Origin: Deltaproteobacteria bacterium
Lineage (GTDB): Bacteria; Myxococcota; Myxococcia; Myxococcales; Anaeromyxobacteraceae
Direction of reading: 5' to 3'
NCBI GenBank assembly: GCA_016214955.1
Contig: JACRMN010000012.1
Span: forward strand, 372,001-436,000
Length of the DNA stretch: 64,000 nucleotides
The stretch's first letter is position 1, and every line of letters starts with the position of its first letter. The notes beneath the pieces are model-generated. The model was not told the DNA's origin and did not search any database. It saw only the letters and a list, made by a program, of their open reading frames with translations. Shown here piece by piece: positions 1-8,532 of this stretch. Made by a program: the position numbers and the translations under genes.

Positions 1-95
1 ACCGGGCCCGGCCGAAGGACCCGGCCCGCCGAGGGGCGCGGAGGACCGAGGCCCGGCCGAGGACGGGCGCGGAGGACCGGGCCCGGCCGACGATG
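1..95. repeat. GC-rich short direct repeats at the left edge
   Basis: A core of the form ACCGRGGCCCGGCCGA occurs three times (about 1-15, 45-60 and 76-90). The last two copies share a longer block beginning GGGCGCGGAGGACC at 34 and 65, a 31-bp step. The repeat is cut by the window edge, so its full extent is unknown. No convincing reading frame runs through it. Confidence 0.6.
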
Positions 96-424
96 GTCGC
101 GCCCTCGCGGACGGGGCCGACTCCACCCATCGTGGGGTACCGGATGGGTATGCTGATGACCCATGAGAGCGAGTCCCGTATGACTCAACCGCGCAGAATG
201 ACGCAGCGCATACAGGGCGGCACATGTGCCTAAATGTCCGTTAGAACGGCACTTTCAGGCACAGGTCGGGTGGACGCCTCCCTCCGTGACGCGATAGGTC
301 AGGCGCGCGGCGGATGTCCCCGGTTTCGGTGACAGCCGCCGGCGGCCGGCAGCGCGGCGGGAGCGGGGATTCGGTACCCGCCGCGCGTCCGGCCGCTCAC
401 CCGAGAAGCAGCAGCGGAGGAAGC
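96..424. other. Non-coding leader region before the cytochrome lipoprotein
   Basis: No supported gene lies here. Base composition drops in AT-richer patches at about 130-260, unlike the surrounding coding DNA, which fits a promoter region for the gene at 425. I looked for a c-di-GMP (GEMM) riboswitch core, often found before cytochromes in related bacteria, and did not see one. A GGAGG ribosome-binding site lies just before 425. Confidence 0.5.
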
Positions 425-1894
425 ATGAAGCCCAAGCACAGCACCGTCCGGACCGCCCTGGCCGTCACTGCGGTCGCGCTGGCCCTGTTCGCCGCCGCCT
501 GCGGCGGCACGCAGGCCCCCAGCAACACCGTCCGCGGCGCCGTCGTCGCCGCCGCTCCCGTCGCAGCCGAGGTCACCCTGAAGGACTCCTCGAGCCCGCC
601 GCGCACCGTCGCCACCACCGCCGACGCCTCCGGCCAGTTCTCCCTCGACGTCACCGGCCTGACCCCGCCCTACGTGCTCCGGGCCCGGTCGCCCGACGGG
701 TCCGGCCAGGTCCAGATGCACACCGTGTCCGGTGGCGGCAGCGCCGACATCAACCCGCTGACCGACACCGCCGTGGCCGGGGCCTCCCGCCACGAGGATG
801 CCGGCCAGAGCTACGACGACGACGACGCCGCGGAGCACCAGCGCACCGGGGACCGGTTCCTCTCGGTGCTCACCCAGCTTCGCACCGTGCTGGCGCCGCT
901 CTTCGACCTGTACGGCATCGGCGCCGACCCCCTGGCCGACAGGCAGAAGCTCGCGGCCCTGCTGCACGACGTGCGCTTCACCGTGCGACGCGGCACGGTG
1001 ACGGTCACCAACCGTGCCACCGGCGGGGTCATCTTCACCGGCCCGCTCTCCGACCTGGCCTCGGGGACCTTCTACCCCGAGAACCTGCCCGGCGGCCCCG
1101 GCACGCCGCCCCCGACCCTCGACGGCGCCGCCCTCTACGCCGACAACTGCATGAGCTGCCACGGCCCGCTGGCCACCAGCCAGGTGAGAGGCGCCAGCGC
1201 CTCCTCCATCCAGGCCGCCATCGACGCCAACCGCGGCGGCATGGGCTCCACCACCCTGCGGGCCCTCACGCCGGAGCAGGTGGCGGCAATCGCCGCGGCC
1301 CTCTCCACCAGCACCACCGCCTGCACCTACACCTACGGTGACTGGTCGGCCTGCGGCGCGGACGGCACCCAGAGCCGCACCGTCGTCTCGGCCACGCCCG
1401 CGGGCTGCACCGGCACCCCGGTGCTGACCCAGTCGTGCACGCCCCCGGTCACCGCCTGCACCTACACCTACAGTGACTGGTCCGCCTGCGGCGCGGACGG
1501 CACCCAGAGCCGCACCGTGGTCTCGGCCACGCCCGCGGGCTGCACCGGCACCCCGGTGCTGACCCAGTCGTGCACGCCCCCGGTCACCGCCTGCACCTAC
1601 ACCTACAGTGACTGGTCGGCCTGCAGCTCGGCCGGCACCCAGACCCGCACCGTCGTCTCCGCCACGCCCGCGGGCTGCGCCGGCACCCCGGTGCTGACCC
1701 AGGCCTGCACCCCGCCCATCGACGGGGCGGCGCTCTACACCACCTACTGCGCCGGCTGCCACGGCAACTCCAAGAAGGGCAGCTCGGCCTCGTCCATCCA
1801 GGCCGCCATCGACAGCAACCGCGGCGGCATGGGCACGACGGCGCTGCGCGCGCTCACGCCCGAGCAGATCGCCGCCATCGCCGCGGCGCCGTAA
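425..1894 (+). CDS. Lipoprotein with two c-type haem domains flanking three thrombospondin-like repeats
   Basis: Predicted 489-residue exported lipoprotein. The N-terminus has a positively charged start, a hydrophobic core and a lipobox ending LFAAAC, so it should be acylated on the Cys. A region of carboxypeptidase-regulatory or transthyretin-like character follows, then a CMSCH haem motif near residue 240. Three 45-residue Cys-rich units of the type CTYTYSDWSAC (Cys at residues 300, 345 and 390) resemble thrombospondin type 1 repeats. A second haem motif, CAGCH, lies near the C-terminus. The two haem domains are close paralogues sharing SSIQAAID and NRGGMG, with a Met that could be the axial ligand. 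The start at 425 is chosen for its GGAGG site and signal sequence. The likely role is surface or periplasmic electron transfer; partners are unknown. Confidence 0.85.
   Translation: MKPKHSTVRTALAVTAVALALFAAACGGTQAPSNTVRGAVVAAAPVAAEVTLKDSSSPPRTVATTADASGQFSLDVTGLTPPYVLRARSPDGSGQVQMHTVSGGGSADINPLTDTAVAGASRHEDAGQSYDDDDAAEHQRTGDRFLSVLTQLRTVLAPLFDLYGIGADPLADRQKLAALLHDVRFTVRRGTVTVTNRATGGVIFTGPLSDLASGTFYPENLPGGPGTPPPTLDGAALYADNCMSCHGPLATSQVRGASASSIQAAIDANRGGMGSTTLRALTPEQVAAIAAALSTSTTACTYTYGDWSACGADGTQSRTVVSATPAGCTGTPVLTQSCTPPVTACTYTYSDWSACGADGTQSRTVVSATPAGCTGTPVLTQSCTPPVTACTYTYSDWSACSSAGTQTRTVVSATPAGCAGTPVLTQACTPPIDGAALYTTYCAGCHGNSKKGSSASSIQAAIDSNRGGMGTTALRALTPEQIAAIAAAP
1322..1726 (+). repeat. Three 135-bp tandem coding repeats
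   Basis: Units begin at 1322, 1457 and 1592, an exact 135-bp (45-codon) period inside the cytochrome lipoprotein gene. Units 1 and 2 differ at only a few bases. Unit 3 is more diverged, reading CSSAGTQT where the others read CGADGTQS. The low divergence indicates recent duplication or gene conversion. Confidence 0.9.
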
Positions 1895-1911
1895 CCCCTG
1901 CCGGGAGGGGA

Positions 1912-1939
1912 GCCCCGCGCCGCACCGCCGGCGCGGGGC
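1912..1939. terminator. Hairpin between convergent genes
   Basis: A perfect 10-bp inverted repeat (GCCCCGCGCC and GGCGCGGGGC) with an 8-base loop lies between the stops of two convergent genes. No U-tract follows on either side. It could act as a bidirectional terminator or mRNA 3'-end stabiliser. Confidence 0.55.
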
Positions 1940-1957
1940 CACCCGCAATCCCGCGCG

Positions 1958-2986
1958 CTACCCGGTGTACCGGGCGATGAGCGCGTTGGCCTCGGCCGGG
2001 TGGGCCTTGCACTCCAGCAGGGCCGAGAGCACGAGCGGCACCACGATGGTGGCGTCCGACTCGACGACGAACATGGGCGTGGCCTCGGTGAGCTTGTCCC
2101 AGGTGATCTTCTCGTTGGGGGTGGCGCCCGAGTAGGAGCCGTACGAGGTGGTGGAGTCGGAGATCTGGCAGAAGTAGGCCCAGGGCTTCACCGGCTGCTG
2201 CAGGTCGTACTTGATCGACGGCACCACGCAGATGGGGAAGTCGCCGGCGATGCCGCCGCCGATCTGGAAGAAGCCCACCCCGGGGCCGCGGGAGAGCTTG
2301 CGGTACTGGTCGTAGAGCTCGGCCATGTACTCGATGCCCGACTTCACGATCAGGGCCGAGCACTCCCCGGTCTTCACGTGCGAGGCGAAGATGTTCCCGA
2401 AGGTGGAGTCCTCGTGGCCCGGGACCACGATGGGCAGGTTCTTCCGGGCCGCGGCCAGGAGCCAGCACTCGGCGGCCTTGCCCTGGTGCAGCTCCCTGGG
2501 CAGCGCCTGGATGAGCTCGTAGAAGTACTCGTGCCAGAAGCGCCGCTCCTTCCTCTTGGTGGCGCGGGTCCACATGGGCACGATGAACTTCTCGACCGCC
2601 CGGAAGGCCTCGTCCTCGGGGATGGAGGTGTCGGTCACCCGGCGCATCCGCTCCTCGAGGATGCGGGTGTCGTCCGACTTCCTGAAGTAGCGGTAGTCGG
2701 GGAAGTCCTTGTAGTGGTCGTGGGCCACCAGGCGGAAGAGCGACTCCTCCAGGTTGGCGCCGGTGACCGAGAGGCCGTGGATCAGGCCGGCGCGGATGGC
2801 CGGGGCCATGGTGATGCCGAGCTGGGCCGACGACATGGCGCCGGCCACCGCCCAGAACATCCGGCCGCCGCCCTCGACGTGGCGCCAGTAGGCGACCAGC
2901 GCGTCGCGCGTGGCGCGGGCGTTGAAGTTCTTGTAGTTCCGGAGGACGAGCTCGAGGACCGGCAGCGAGGGCGTGGGCTTGGCCAT
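1958..2986 (-). CDS. Deoxyhypusine-synthase-family protein
   Basis: 342 residues, about the length of bacterial members of the deoxyhypusine synthase family, which transfer the aminobutyl group of spermidine using NAD. The hallmark segment GSYSGATPNEKITWDKL is present. Its Lys (about K298) matches the Lys that forms the enzyme-imine intermediate in the eukaryotic enzyme. Bacteria lack the eIF5A substrate, so characterised bacterial homologues act on small polyamines, for example in homospermidine formation. That makes a polyamine aminobutyltransferase the best inference here. The ATG at 2986 starts the conserved region; a GTG 18 bases upstream is possible. It converges on the cytochrome gene. 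Confidence 0.85.
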   Translation of the reverse strand: MAKPTPSLPVLELVLRNYKNFNARATRDALVAYWRHVEGGGRMFWAVAGAMSSAQLGITMAPAIRAGLIHGLSVTGANLEESLFRLVAHDHYKDFPDYRYFRKSDDTRILEERMRRVTDTSIPEDEAFRAVEKFIVPMWTRATKRKERRFWHEYFYELIQALPRELHQGKAAECWLLAAARKNLPIVVPGHEDSTFGNIFASHVKTGECSALIVKSGIEYMAELYDQYRKLSRGPGVGFFQIGGGIAGDFPICVVPSIKYDLQQPVKPWAYFCQISDSTTSYGSYSGATPNEKITWDKLTEATPMFVVESDATIVVPLVLSALLECKAHPAEANALIARYTG

Positions 2987-3049
2987 GGCGCCGTTCTCTA
3001 GCACGGGCCGGGCCCGCCTTGGAACGCCGCCGCGGCCGCGGCCCCCCGC

Positions 3050-3946
3050 TCAGGCCCCCGAGGCCACCGCGCCCGGCGCCGCCGGGGCGGCTCGCGCCGG
3101 CCGGTGGGTGGCCAGGTAGGAGCCGAGGAGGATGAGCGGGAAGCCCACCGCCATGCCCAGGGTGAAGGGCTCGGCGAGGAGCGCCACCCCGGCGGCCACG
3201 GCCACGGCGGGGTTGAGGTAGGCCACCACCGTGGCCCGCACCGGACCCACCTCGGCGATGAGCCGGAAGAAGAGCAGGAAGGCGATGGCGGTGCAGAAGA
3301 CCCCGAGCCCGAGCACCGCGCCCATCGCCGCCGGCGAGGGCAGGTGCGAGGGGAGCTGGGCGATGCCCACGGGCGCGTAGGCGAGGGCCGCCAGCGCCAG
3401 GGAGCCGGCCACGACGTCGAGCGTGGGAAGGTCGGAGAGGCGCCGGGCGATCACCATGGGGCCCACCGCGTACCCCACCACCACCAGCACCATCTCGCCC
3501 ACGGAGAAGAGGTCTCCGCCGGTGAGGTCGATCCCCAGGAGCGCCACCAGCCCGCCCAGCCCCAGCGCCAGGCCCGCCAGGCCGCGGCCGCCCATGGGCT
3601 CGTGGCCGCCGGCCAGCCGGGCCAGCAGCGCGCCCACCCAGGGCACCGAGGCCACCAGCAGGCCGGCCAGCGAGCTGGAGAGCCGGCGCTCGGCGTCGGA
3701 GAGCAGCAGCCACGGCACCGCCAGCTCCAGCACGGTGAAGAGGACCAGGGGCCGCCAGCGGGCCAGGAGCGCCCGCGGCCGGCCGCGGGCCAGGGCCACC
3801 GGCACGAGCAGCGCGGCGCCGACGGTGGTGCGCAGGAAGACGACGCTGGCCGGAGAGAGCTCCTGCACCGCCACCTTGATGAGCAGGTAGGGCAGGCCCC
3901 AGATCACCGCCAGCCCGCCGAACAGGAACCACGCGCGCCTCGTCAC
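3050..3946 (-). CDS. EamA/DMT-family membrane transporter
   Basis: 298 residues, almost entirely hydrophobic, with about ten predicted membrane helices in two repeated halves, as in the drug/metabolite transporter superfamily. The N-terminal FGGLAVIWGLPYLLIKVAV helix with its Trp-Gly is typical of EamA repeats. The family exports amino acids, nucleosides or other metabolites; the substrate cannot be read here. The GTG at 3946 has a GGAGG nine bases upstream. A second GTG at 3955 sits directly on that site and is less likely. The gene may be co-transcribed with the deoxyhypusine-synthase-like gene downstream. Confidence 0.85.
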   Translation of the reverse strand: MTRRAWFLFGGLAVIWGLPYLLIKVAVQELSPASVVFLRTTVGAALLVPVALARGRPRALLARWRPLVLFTVLELAVPWLLLSDAERRLSSSLAGLLVASVPWVGALLARLAGGHEPMGGRGLAGLALGLGGLVALLGIDLTGGDLFSVGEMVLVVVGYAVGPMVIARRLSDLPTLDVVAGSLALAALAYAPVGIAQLPSHLPSPAAMGAVLGLGVFCTAIAFLLFFRLIAEVGPVRATVVAYLNPAVAVAAGVALLAEPFTLGMAVGFPLILLGSYLATHRPARAAPAAPGAVASGA

Positions 3947-4179
3947 CCGGGACACCCTCCTCGCCGGCCGGCTGCGCGGCGGCGAGCCCTCTGTACACCC
4001 GCGGCCATCGCCGGGGCGAGTCTCATCGGTGCGCGGGGGAGGCGCATCGATGCGGCACCCGCCCGGAGGCCCGCGCCGGGCGGCCGGCCCGGGCGAGGAG
4101 GGGGAGCGCGGGCGGATCCTCGATTTCACGGTTCGGCCGTGCTCTGCTCGGGCGGGAGGAGAGGAGAGGGAGCCCGGAC

Positions 4180-5631
4180 GTGACTCTCGGCAACGCAGCC
4201 CCGGCGCCCGGCGCCGCCCGCGGCGGCATCGCCGGCGAGGTGCTGGCCGAGCAGCTCGCCGGTCTGGCCCGCCGCCTGCCGGTGGCGCTGGCCACCGTGG
4301 TGGTGAACAGCGCCGCGGTGGCGGCGGTGCTGCACCACAGCCTGCGTGGCGGGCTCTGGCCCTGGGCCGGTGCGCTCTGGCTGCTCTCGTCGCTCCGGCT
4401 CTGGGTCGCCTGGAGCTACCGGCCGCGCCCCGGCGAGCCGGCGGCCCAGGCGAGGCAGCGGCTCTGGTTCGTGGGCGGCAGCCTCGCCAACGGCCTGGCC
4501 TGGGGCGCGCTGCCACTCCTCTTCTCCGAGCTCGCCGCGTCGGAGCGAGCCTTCGTGGCGGTGGTGCTGGTGGGCATGTCGGCGGGCGCCGCCGGGAGCA
4601 ACTCCACCTACCTGCCCGCCTTCCTCGCCTTCCTGGTGCCGGCGCTGCTCCCGCTGGAGGTGCAGCTCCTCCGCTCCCGGGTCGCGCTGGAGCTGGCCAC
4701 CGGGGTGATGGGGCTGGTGTTCACCGGAGCCATGGTGGCCATCGTCCGCCAGGGCTCGCGGTCGCTGGTGGAGATCCTGGGGAGCCGGGACCGGAACCGG
4801 GCCCTGGCCGAGGAGCTGGGCGCGGCCCGGGAGCAGCTCGCGGAGGTGAACGCCGGCCTGGAGGAGCGGGTGCGGGGGCAGACCCGCCGGCTCATGGAGG
4901 TGGAGCGGGAGCTGGCGCAGGCGGCGCTCCTGGCCAGCGTGGGCAGCCTCTCGGCCAGCGTGGCCCACGAGATCAACAGCCCGCTCTCGGGCGTGATGGC
5001 CAACCTCGCCTGGCTGGAGCGGGAGCTGGCCACGGTGGCGGGCGAGGGCGGCGCCGCGCTGCTCGAGGCCGTCACCGAGTCGCGCCAGGGGGCGGCGCGG
5101 GTGCGGGACATCGTGCGCAACCTGGGGGCGCTGGCGGCGCCGGCCTCCGGTCCCGCAGCCGCCGACGTGCGCGAGACGCTGGAGGCCTGCGCCGCGGTGG
5201 TGGGCTCGGAGCTGCGCGGCCGGGCCAGGCTGGTGCGCGAGTACGGGGACGTGCCGCGGGTGGGCGCCGACCGCGCCCGGCTGTCCCAGCTCCTCCTCAG
5301 CCTGGTGCTCCACGCGGTGCGCTCGGTGCCGCCCGGCGCACCGGAGCACCACGAGATCCGGCTGCGCACCGGCTGGGATCCGGTGCGGCGCCAGGTGCAG
5401 GTGGAGGTCTCCGACACCGGCCCGGCGCTCTCGCCCGACGACCGGGCGCGGCTCTTCGACCTGGCTGCGGCGCCGGCGGTGCGCGGCGCCCAGGCGCTCG
5501 GCCTCTCGCTCTGCCACCAGCTGGTGTCGGGCGTGGGCGGCAGCATCCGGGCCCGGGGCGCCGAGGGGCTGCCCAACGTGGTCGAGGTGCTCCTGCCGGT
5601 GGCTGCCGAGGCCGAGGGGCGCGGCTCCTAG
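4180..5631 (+). CDS. Membrane sensor histidine kinase with degenerate ATP-binding motifs
   Basis: 483 residues. About six hydrophobic helices fill residues 25-190, followed by a coiled coil (roughly 200-245), a HisKA dimerisation helix with the phospho-acceptor H263 in VAHEINSPLSG, and an HATPase domain to the C-terminus. Within the ATPase domain the usual N-box Asn is replaced: LSLVLHAVRS has His where NLLLNA-type motifs have the Mg-binding Asn. The G2 region reads GAQALGLSL rather than GTGLGL. ATP hydrolysis may therefore be weak, or the protein may act mainly as a scaffold or phosphatase. No response regulator is adjacent. The GTG at 4180 follows a purine-rich stretch. Confidence 0.85.
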   Translation: MTLGNAAPAPGAARGGIAGEVLAEQLAGLARRLPVALATVVVNSAAVAAVLHHSLRGGLWPWAGALWLLSSLRLWVAWSYRPRPGEPAAQARQRLWFVGGSLANGLAWGALPLLFSELAASERAFVAVVLVGMSAGAAGSNSTYLPAFLAFLVPALLPLEVQLLRSRVALELATGVMGLVFTGAMVAIVRQGSRSLVEILGSRDRNRALAEELGAAREQLAEVNAGLEERVRGQTRRLMEVERELAQAALLASVGSLSASVAHEINSPLSGVMANLAWLERELATVAGEGGAALLEAVTESRQGAARVRDIVRNLGALAAPASGPAAADVRETLEACAAVVGSELRGRARLVREYGDVPRVGADRARLSQLLLSLVLHAVRSVPPGAPEHHEIRLRTGWDPVRRQVQVEVSDTGPALSPDDRARLFDLAAAPAVRGAQALGLSLCHQLVSGVGGSIRARGAEGLPNVVEVLLPVAAEAEGRGS

Positions 5632-5858
5632 GCGGACCGGAGCGCGGGCGAAGCCGGCGTGTTCCACCGGCCGCGCGCGTCCCGGTGGGAGCCAGGCGGC
5701 GCGGAAGGGATTCGCCGCGCGCCGCGCCCTCGGTCCAGCGCTCGCCAGATTCACCCAGCGTCAAGCAAGTGCGCCATGCGTCAACCGACCGCGGCCCTCC
5801 GCCCGCAACCGGCACCCCGCCGGGGGGTTCGAGGTCCCGACAGCGGCGCGGAGGCAAC

Positions 5859-6128
5859 GTGGACCCCCTGCAGCGATTGCGCGACCTGGCAGTGAGCGAG
5901 AGCGGCTTCGTCTTCGACCCCTACAGCGGGCAGACCTACAGCCTCAACCCCAGCGGGCAGGTGGCCCTGGAGGCGGTGCGGCGCGGCGAGGGGCCCGAGG
6001 CGGTGGCCGAGGCGCTGCGCCTGCGCTTCGAGGTGGATCCGGGCCAGGATCTGGCGCGCGACGTGGCCGAGTTCCTGCGTGCGCTGCGCGAGCAGGGCTG
6101 GCCCGCTCCGGGCGCGGAGGGGCCGTGA
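5859..6128 (+). CDS. PqqD-like small protein (RiPP-recognition-element fold)
   Basis: 89 residues. The pattern SGFVFDPYSGQTYSLN, then a helix, then a helix ending FLRALREQGW is that of the PqqD/RRE family. In that family a short beta-hairpin and three helices bind the leader of a peptide and present it to modifying enzymes. The GTG at 5859 follows GGAGG. The stop overlaps the GTG of the ATP-grasp gene by 4 bp, so the two are translationally coupled. No precursor peptide is evident in the 227 bases upstream. Peptide-chaperone function is inferred from family and position. Standalone PqqD-like proteins also occur in HPr-kinase-related systems, but no such kinase is encoded here. Confidence 0.75.
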   Translation: MDPLQRLRDLAVSESGFVFDPYSGQTYSLNPSGQVALEAVRRGEGPEAVAEALRLRFEVDPGQDLARDVAEFLRALREQGWPAPGAEGP

Positions 6129-7195
6129 GCACACGCCCCCTCACCGTGGCCGTCACCGGGCTCAACGCCACCGACAACCCGGCCCCCGGGGTGGGGGTGA
6201 TCCGCTCGCTGCGCGACGCGCCCGGCTTCCGCGGCCGCATCGTGGGGCTGGCCTACGACGCGCTCGACTCCGGTCTCTACGCCCGCGACATCGGCCTCGA
6301 CGCCGGCTGGCTCATCCCCTACCCGAGCCAGGGGGTGGAGGCGCTGCGGGAGCGGCTGCGCTTCATCCACGCCGCCCGGCCCATCGACGTGCTGGTGCCG
6401 ACGCTCGACTCGGAGCTCCCCGGCTTCATCGAGCTGGAGCCGGAGCTGCGCGAATGGGGCATCCGCATGTTCCTGCCCACCCGCGAGCAGCTGGAGCTGC
6501 GCCAGAAGTCGCGGCTCGCCGACCTGGGCGCCCGCGCCGGCCTCGAGGTCCCGGCCAGCAAGGCGCTCTCCGACGTGAGCGAGCTCTACCGCATCCAGGC
6601 CGAGATCCCGTATCCGCTCATGGTGAAGGGTGTCTTCTACGGCGCCGTGCTGGCCCGCTCGCCCGACGAGGCGGCGGCCGCCTTCCACGCCACCGCCGCC
6701 CGCTGGGGGCTGCCGGTCATCGCCCAGCGCTGGCACGCCGGCGAGGAGTACGACGTGGTGGCGGTGGGCGACGGCCGCGGCGGCATGGTGGGCGCGGTGC
6801 CCATGAAGAAGCTCTTGCTCTCCGACAAGGGCAAGGGCTGGGCCGGGGTGGCGGTGCGGGACCCCAACCTCCTGGAGGCGGCCCGCCGCTTCTTCGCCGC
6901 CACCTCCTGGCGCGGCCCCTGCGAGCTGGAGATCCTGCGGACCGCCGAGGGGCGCTACCTGCTCATCGAGGTGAATCCGCGCTTCCCGGCCTGGAGCTAT
7001 CTGGCAGCGGGCGCCGGCCAGAACCTGCCCTGGGCGGTGGTGCAGCTCGCCCTGGGCGACTCGCTGGCGCCGCTCCCCGACTTCCGCGCCGGCACCCTCT
7101 TCGTCCGCATCTCCCTCGACCAGATCGCGACGCTGGCGGAGCTGCAGGCCCTGACCACCGGAGGCCTGTCGCGCCTCGAGGAGCACCTTCCGTGA
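6125..7195 (+). CDS. ATP-grasp ligase
   Basis: 356 residues with the ATP-grasp layout. An N-terminal Rossmann-like pre-ATP domain (VTGLNATDNPAPGVGVIRSL) is followed by an ATP-binding domain with the Lys in YPLMVKG. The C-terminal metal-binding signature is LLIEVNPRFPAWSY, in which Glu and Asn should chelate Mg. It resembles carbamoyl-phosphate-synthase-large-subunit/PylC-like enzymes more than ribosomal-peptide graspetide ligases. The general reaction is carboxylate plus ATP to acyl-phosphate, then attack by an amine or thiol. It overlaps both the PqqD-like gene and the decarboxylase gene by 4 bp, implying a common pathway. The substrate is unknown; a peptide or amino-acid carboxylate is inferred. 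Confidence 0.85.
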   Translation: MSTRPLTVAVTGLNATDNPAPGVGVIRSLRDAPGFRGRIVGLAYDALDSGLYARDIGLDAGWLIPYPSQGVEALRERLRFIHAARPIDVLVPTLDSELPGFIELEPELREWGIRMFLPTREQLELRQKSRLADLGARAGLEVPASKALSDVSELYRIQAEIPYPLMVKGVFYGAVLARSPDEAAAAFHATAARWGLPVIAQRWHAGEEYDVVAVGDGRGGMVGAVPMKKLLLSDKGKGWAGVAVRDPNLLEAARRFFAATSWRGPCELEILRTAEGRYLLIEVNPRFPAWSYLAAGAGQNLPWAVVQLALGDSLAPLPDFRAGTLFVRISLDQIATLAELQALTTGGLSRLEEHLP

Positions 7196-8532
7196 AGCAG
7201 GCCTACGAGCGGCCGGCGCTGGTGAAGCACCAGCCCGGCCTGATGAACAAGCTGTCGGGCGTGCAGGCCATGCGCCCCATGGAGCGCATCGACGGCGTGC
7301 CGGTGAAGGAGCTGACCGCGCGCTTCGGCTCCCCGCTCTTCGTCTTCTCGGAGCGCACCCTGGTGTCGCGAGCCCGCGAGCTGCGCGAGGCCTTCGCCCT
7401 GCGCCTCCCCCGGACGCAGCTCGCCTGGTCCTACAAGACCAACTACCTCGACGCCGTCTGCAAGGTGTTCCACCGCGAGGGCTCCTGGGCCGAGGTGGTC
7501 TCGGAGATGGAGCTCGACAAGGCCCTGCGCCACGTGCCCGGGAGCCAGGTGATCTTCAACGGCCCCTACAAGCCGGAGGGGGCGCTGGAGAAGGCCTTCC
7601 GTGCCGGCGTCCGCGTGCACCTGGACCACTTCGACGAGCTGGCGCGGGCCGAGGCGGTGGCGCGCCGGCTGGGGCTGCGGCCCCAGGTGGCCATCCGGGT
7701 CAACATGGCGCTGCCGGGCACGCCGCCCTGGTCCCGCTTCGGCTTCAACCTGGAGAACGGGCAGGCCATGGACGCCGTGCGCCGGCTGCGCGCCGGCGGC
7801 GTGCTGGAGCTGCGCGGCCTGCACAGCCACATCGGCACCTTCGTGCAGGAGGTGGACGCCTACCGGCAGGAGGCGCGCCAGCTCGCCGGGCTCGCCAACC
7901 GCATCGCCGCCGAGCAGGGCGTGGCGGTGGACTGGATCGACCTCGGCGGCGGCTTCGCCTCGCGCAACACCCTGCACGGCCAGTACCTCCCCGGCAGCCA
8001 GGCCAGCCCCTCCTTCGCCCAGTACGCCGAGGCGGTGGCCGACGGCCTCTCGGCGCTCCAGCTCCCCGGCGGTCGCGAGCCCACCATCCTGCTGGAGACC
8101 GGGCGGGCGCTGGTGGACGAGGCCGGCCACCTCCTCACCACGGTGCACGCCAGCAAGCGGCTCCCCGACGGCCGCCGCGCGCTCATCGTCGACGCCGGCG
8201 TCAACGTGCTCTTCACCGCGTTCTGGTACCGGCACGAGCTGGCGCCGGCCCAAGAGCTCACCGGGACGCCGGAGCCCACCGTGGTCTTCGGCCCGCTCTG
8301 CATGGCCATCGACGTGGTGCGCGATCAGCTCCTCTTCCCGCCCATGGCGGCCGGCGACCAGCTCGTCGTCAAGGGCGTCGGCGCCTACAACGTCACCCAG
8401 TGGATGCAGTTCATCACCGAGCGGCCGGCGGTGGTGATGATCTCCCGCGACGGGGAGGCGAGCCTGATCCGCCGGCGCGAGACGGTGGAAACGCTGCTCG
8501 GGCAGGAGGAGCTCCCGGCGTGGCTCCGGTGA
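7192..8532 (+). CDS. PLP-dependent fold-type III amino-acid decarboxylase-like enzyme
   Basis: 446 residues, alanine-racemase-type barrel plus beta domain, as in diaminopimelate, ornithine and biosynthetic arginine decarboxylases. The PLP Lys is K82 in WSYKTNY. Other landmarks are GLHSHIGT (stacking His), DLGGGFAS (phosphate loop), LLETGRALVD (variant of the EPGR motif) and GPLCMAID, which carries the active-site Cys contributed across the dimer. The length is close to diaminopimelate decarboxylase, but the operon is not a lysine operon, so it more likely makes a specialised amine or D-amino acid. It overlaps its neighbours on both sides by 4 bp. The exact substrate cannot be read from sequence. 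Confidence 0.85.
   Translation: MKQAYERPALVKHQPGLMNKLSGVQAMRPMERIDGVPVKELTARFGSPLFVFSERTLVSRARELREAFALRLPRTQLAWSYKTNYLDAVCKVFHREGSWAEVVSEMELDKALRHVPGSQVIFNGPYKPEGALEKAFRAGVRVHLDHFDELARAEAVARRLGLRPQVAIRVNMALPGTPPWSRFGFNLENGQAMDAVRRLRAGGVLELRGLHSHIGTFVQEVDAYRQEARQLAGLANRIAAEQGVAVDWIDLGGGFASRNTLHGQYLPGSQASPSFAQYAEAVADGLSALQLPGGREPTILLETGRALVDEAGHLLTTVHASKRLPDGRRALIVDAGVNVLFTAFWYRHELAPAQELTGTPEPTVVFGPLCMAIDVVRDQLLFPPMAAGDQLVVKGVGAYNVTQWMQFITERPAVVMISRDGEASLIRRRETVETLLGQEELPAWLR

Noticed and set aside
96-424. Possible c-di-GMP (GEMM) riboswitch before the cytochrome lipoprotein gene
   Set aside because: The conserved core (GCAAACC and its partner segment) is not present.
1854-3998. Very long open frames on the strand or frame opposite real genes, here and in most of the window
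   Set aside because: In GC-rich DNA with G/C in third codon positions, long antisense and shifted frames are expected. Their translations are Arg/Pro/Ala-rich or His/Gly-rich low complexity with no domain.
5659-5895. A 78-codon frame upstream of the PqqD-like gene as a candidate precursor peptide
   Set aside because: It is Arg/Pro-rich, has no ribosome-binding site, overlaps the PqqD-like start and shows no leader/core pattern. It looks like a chance frame.
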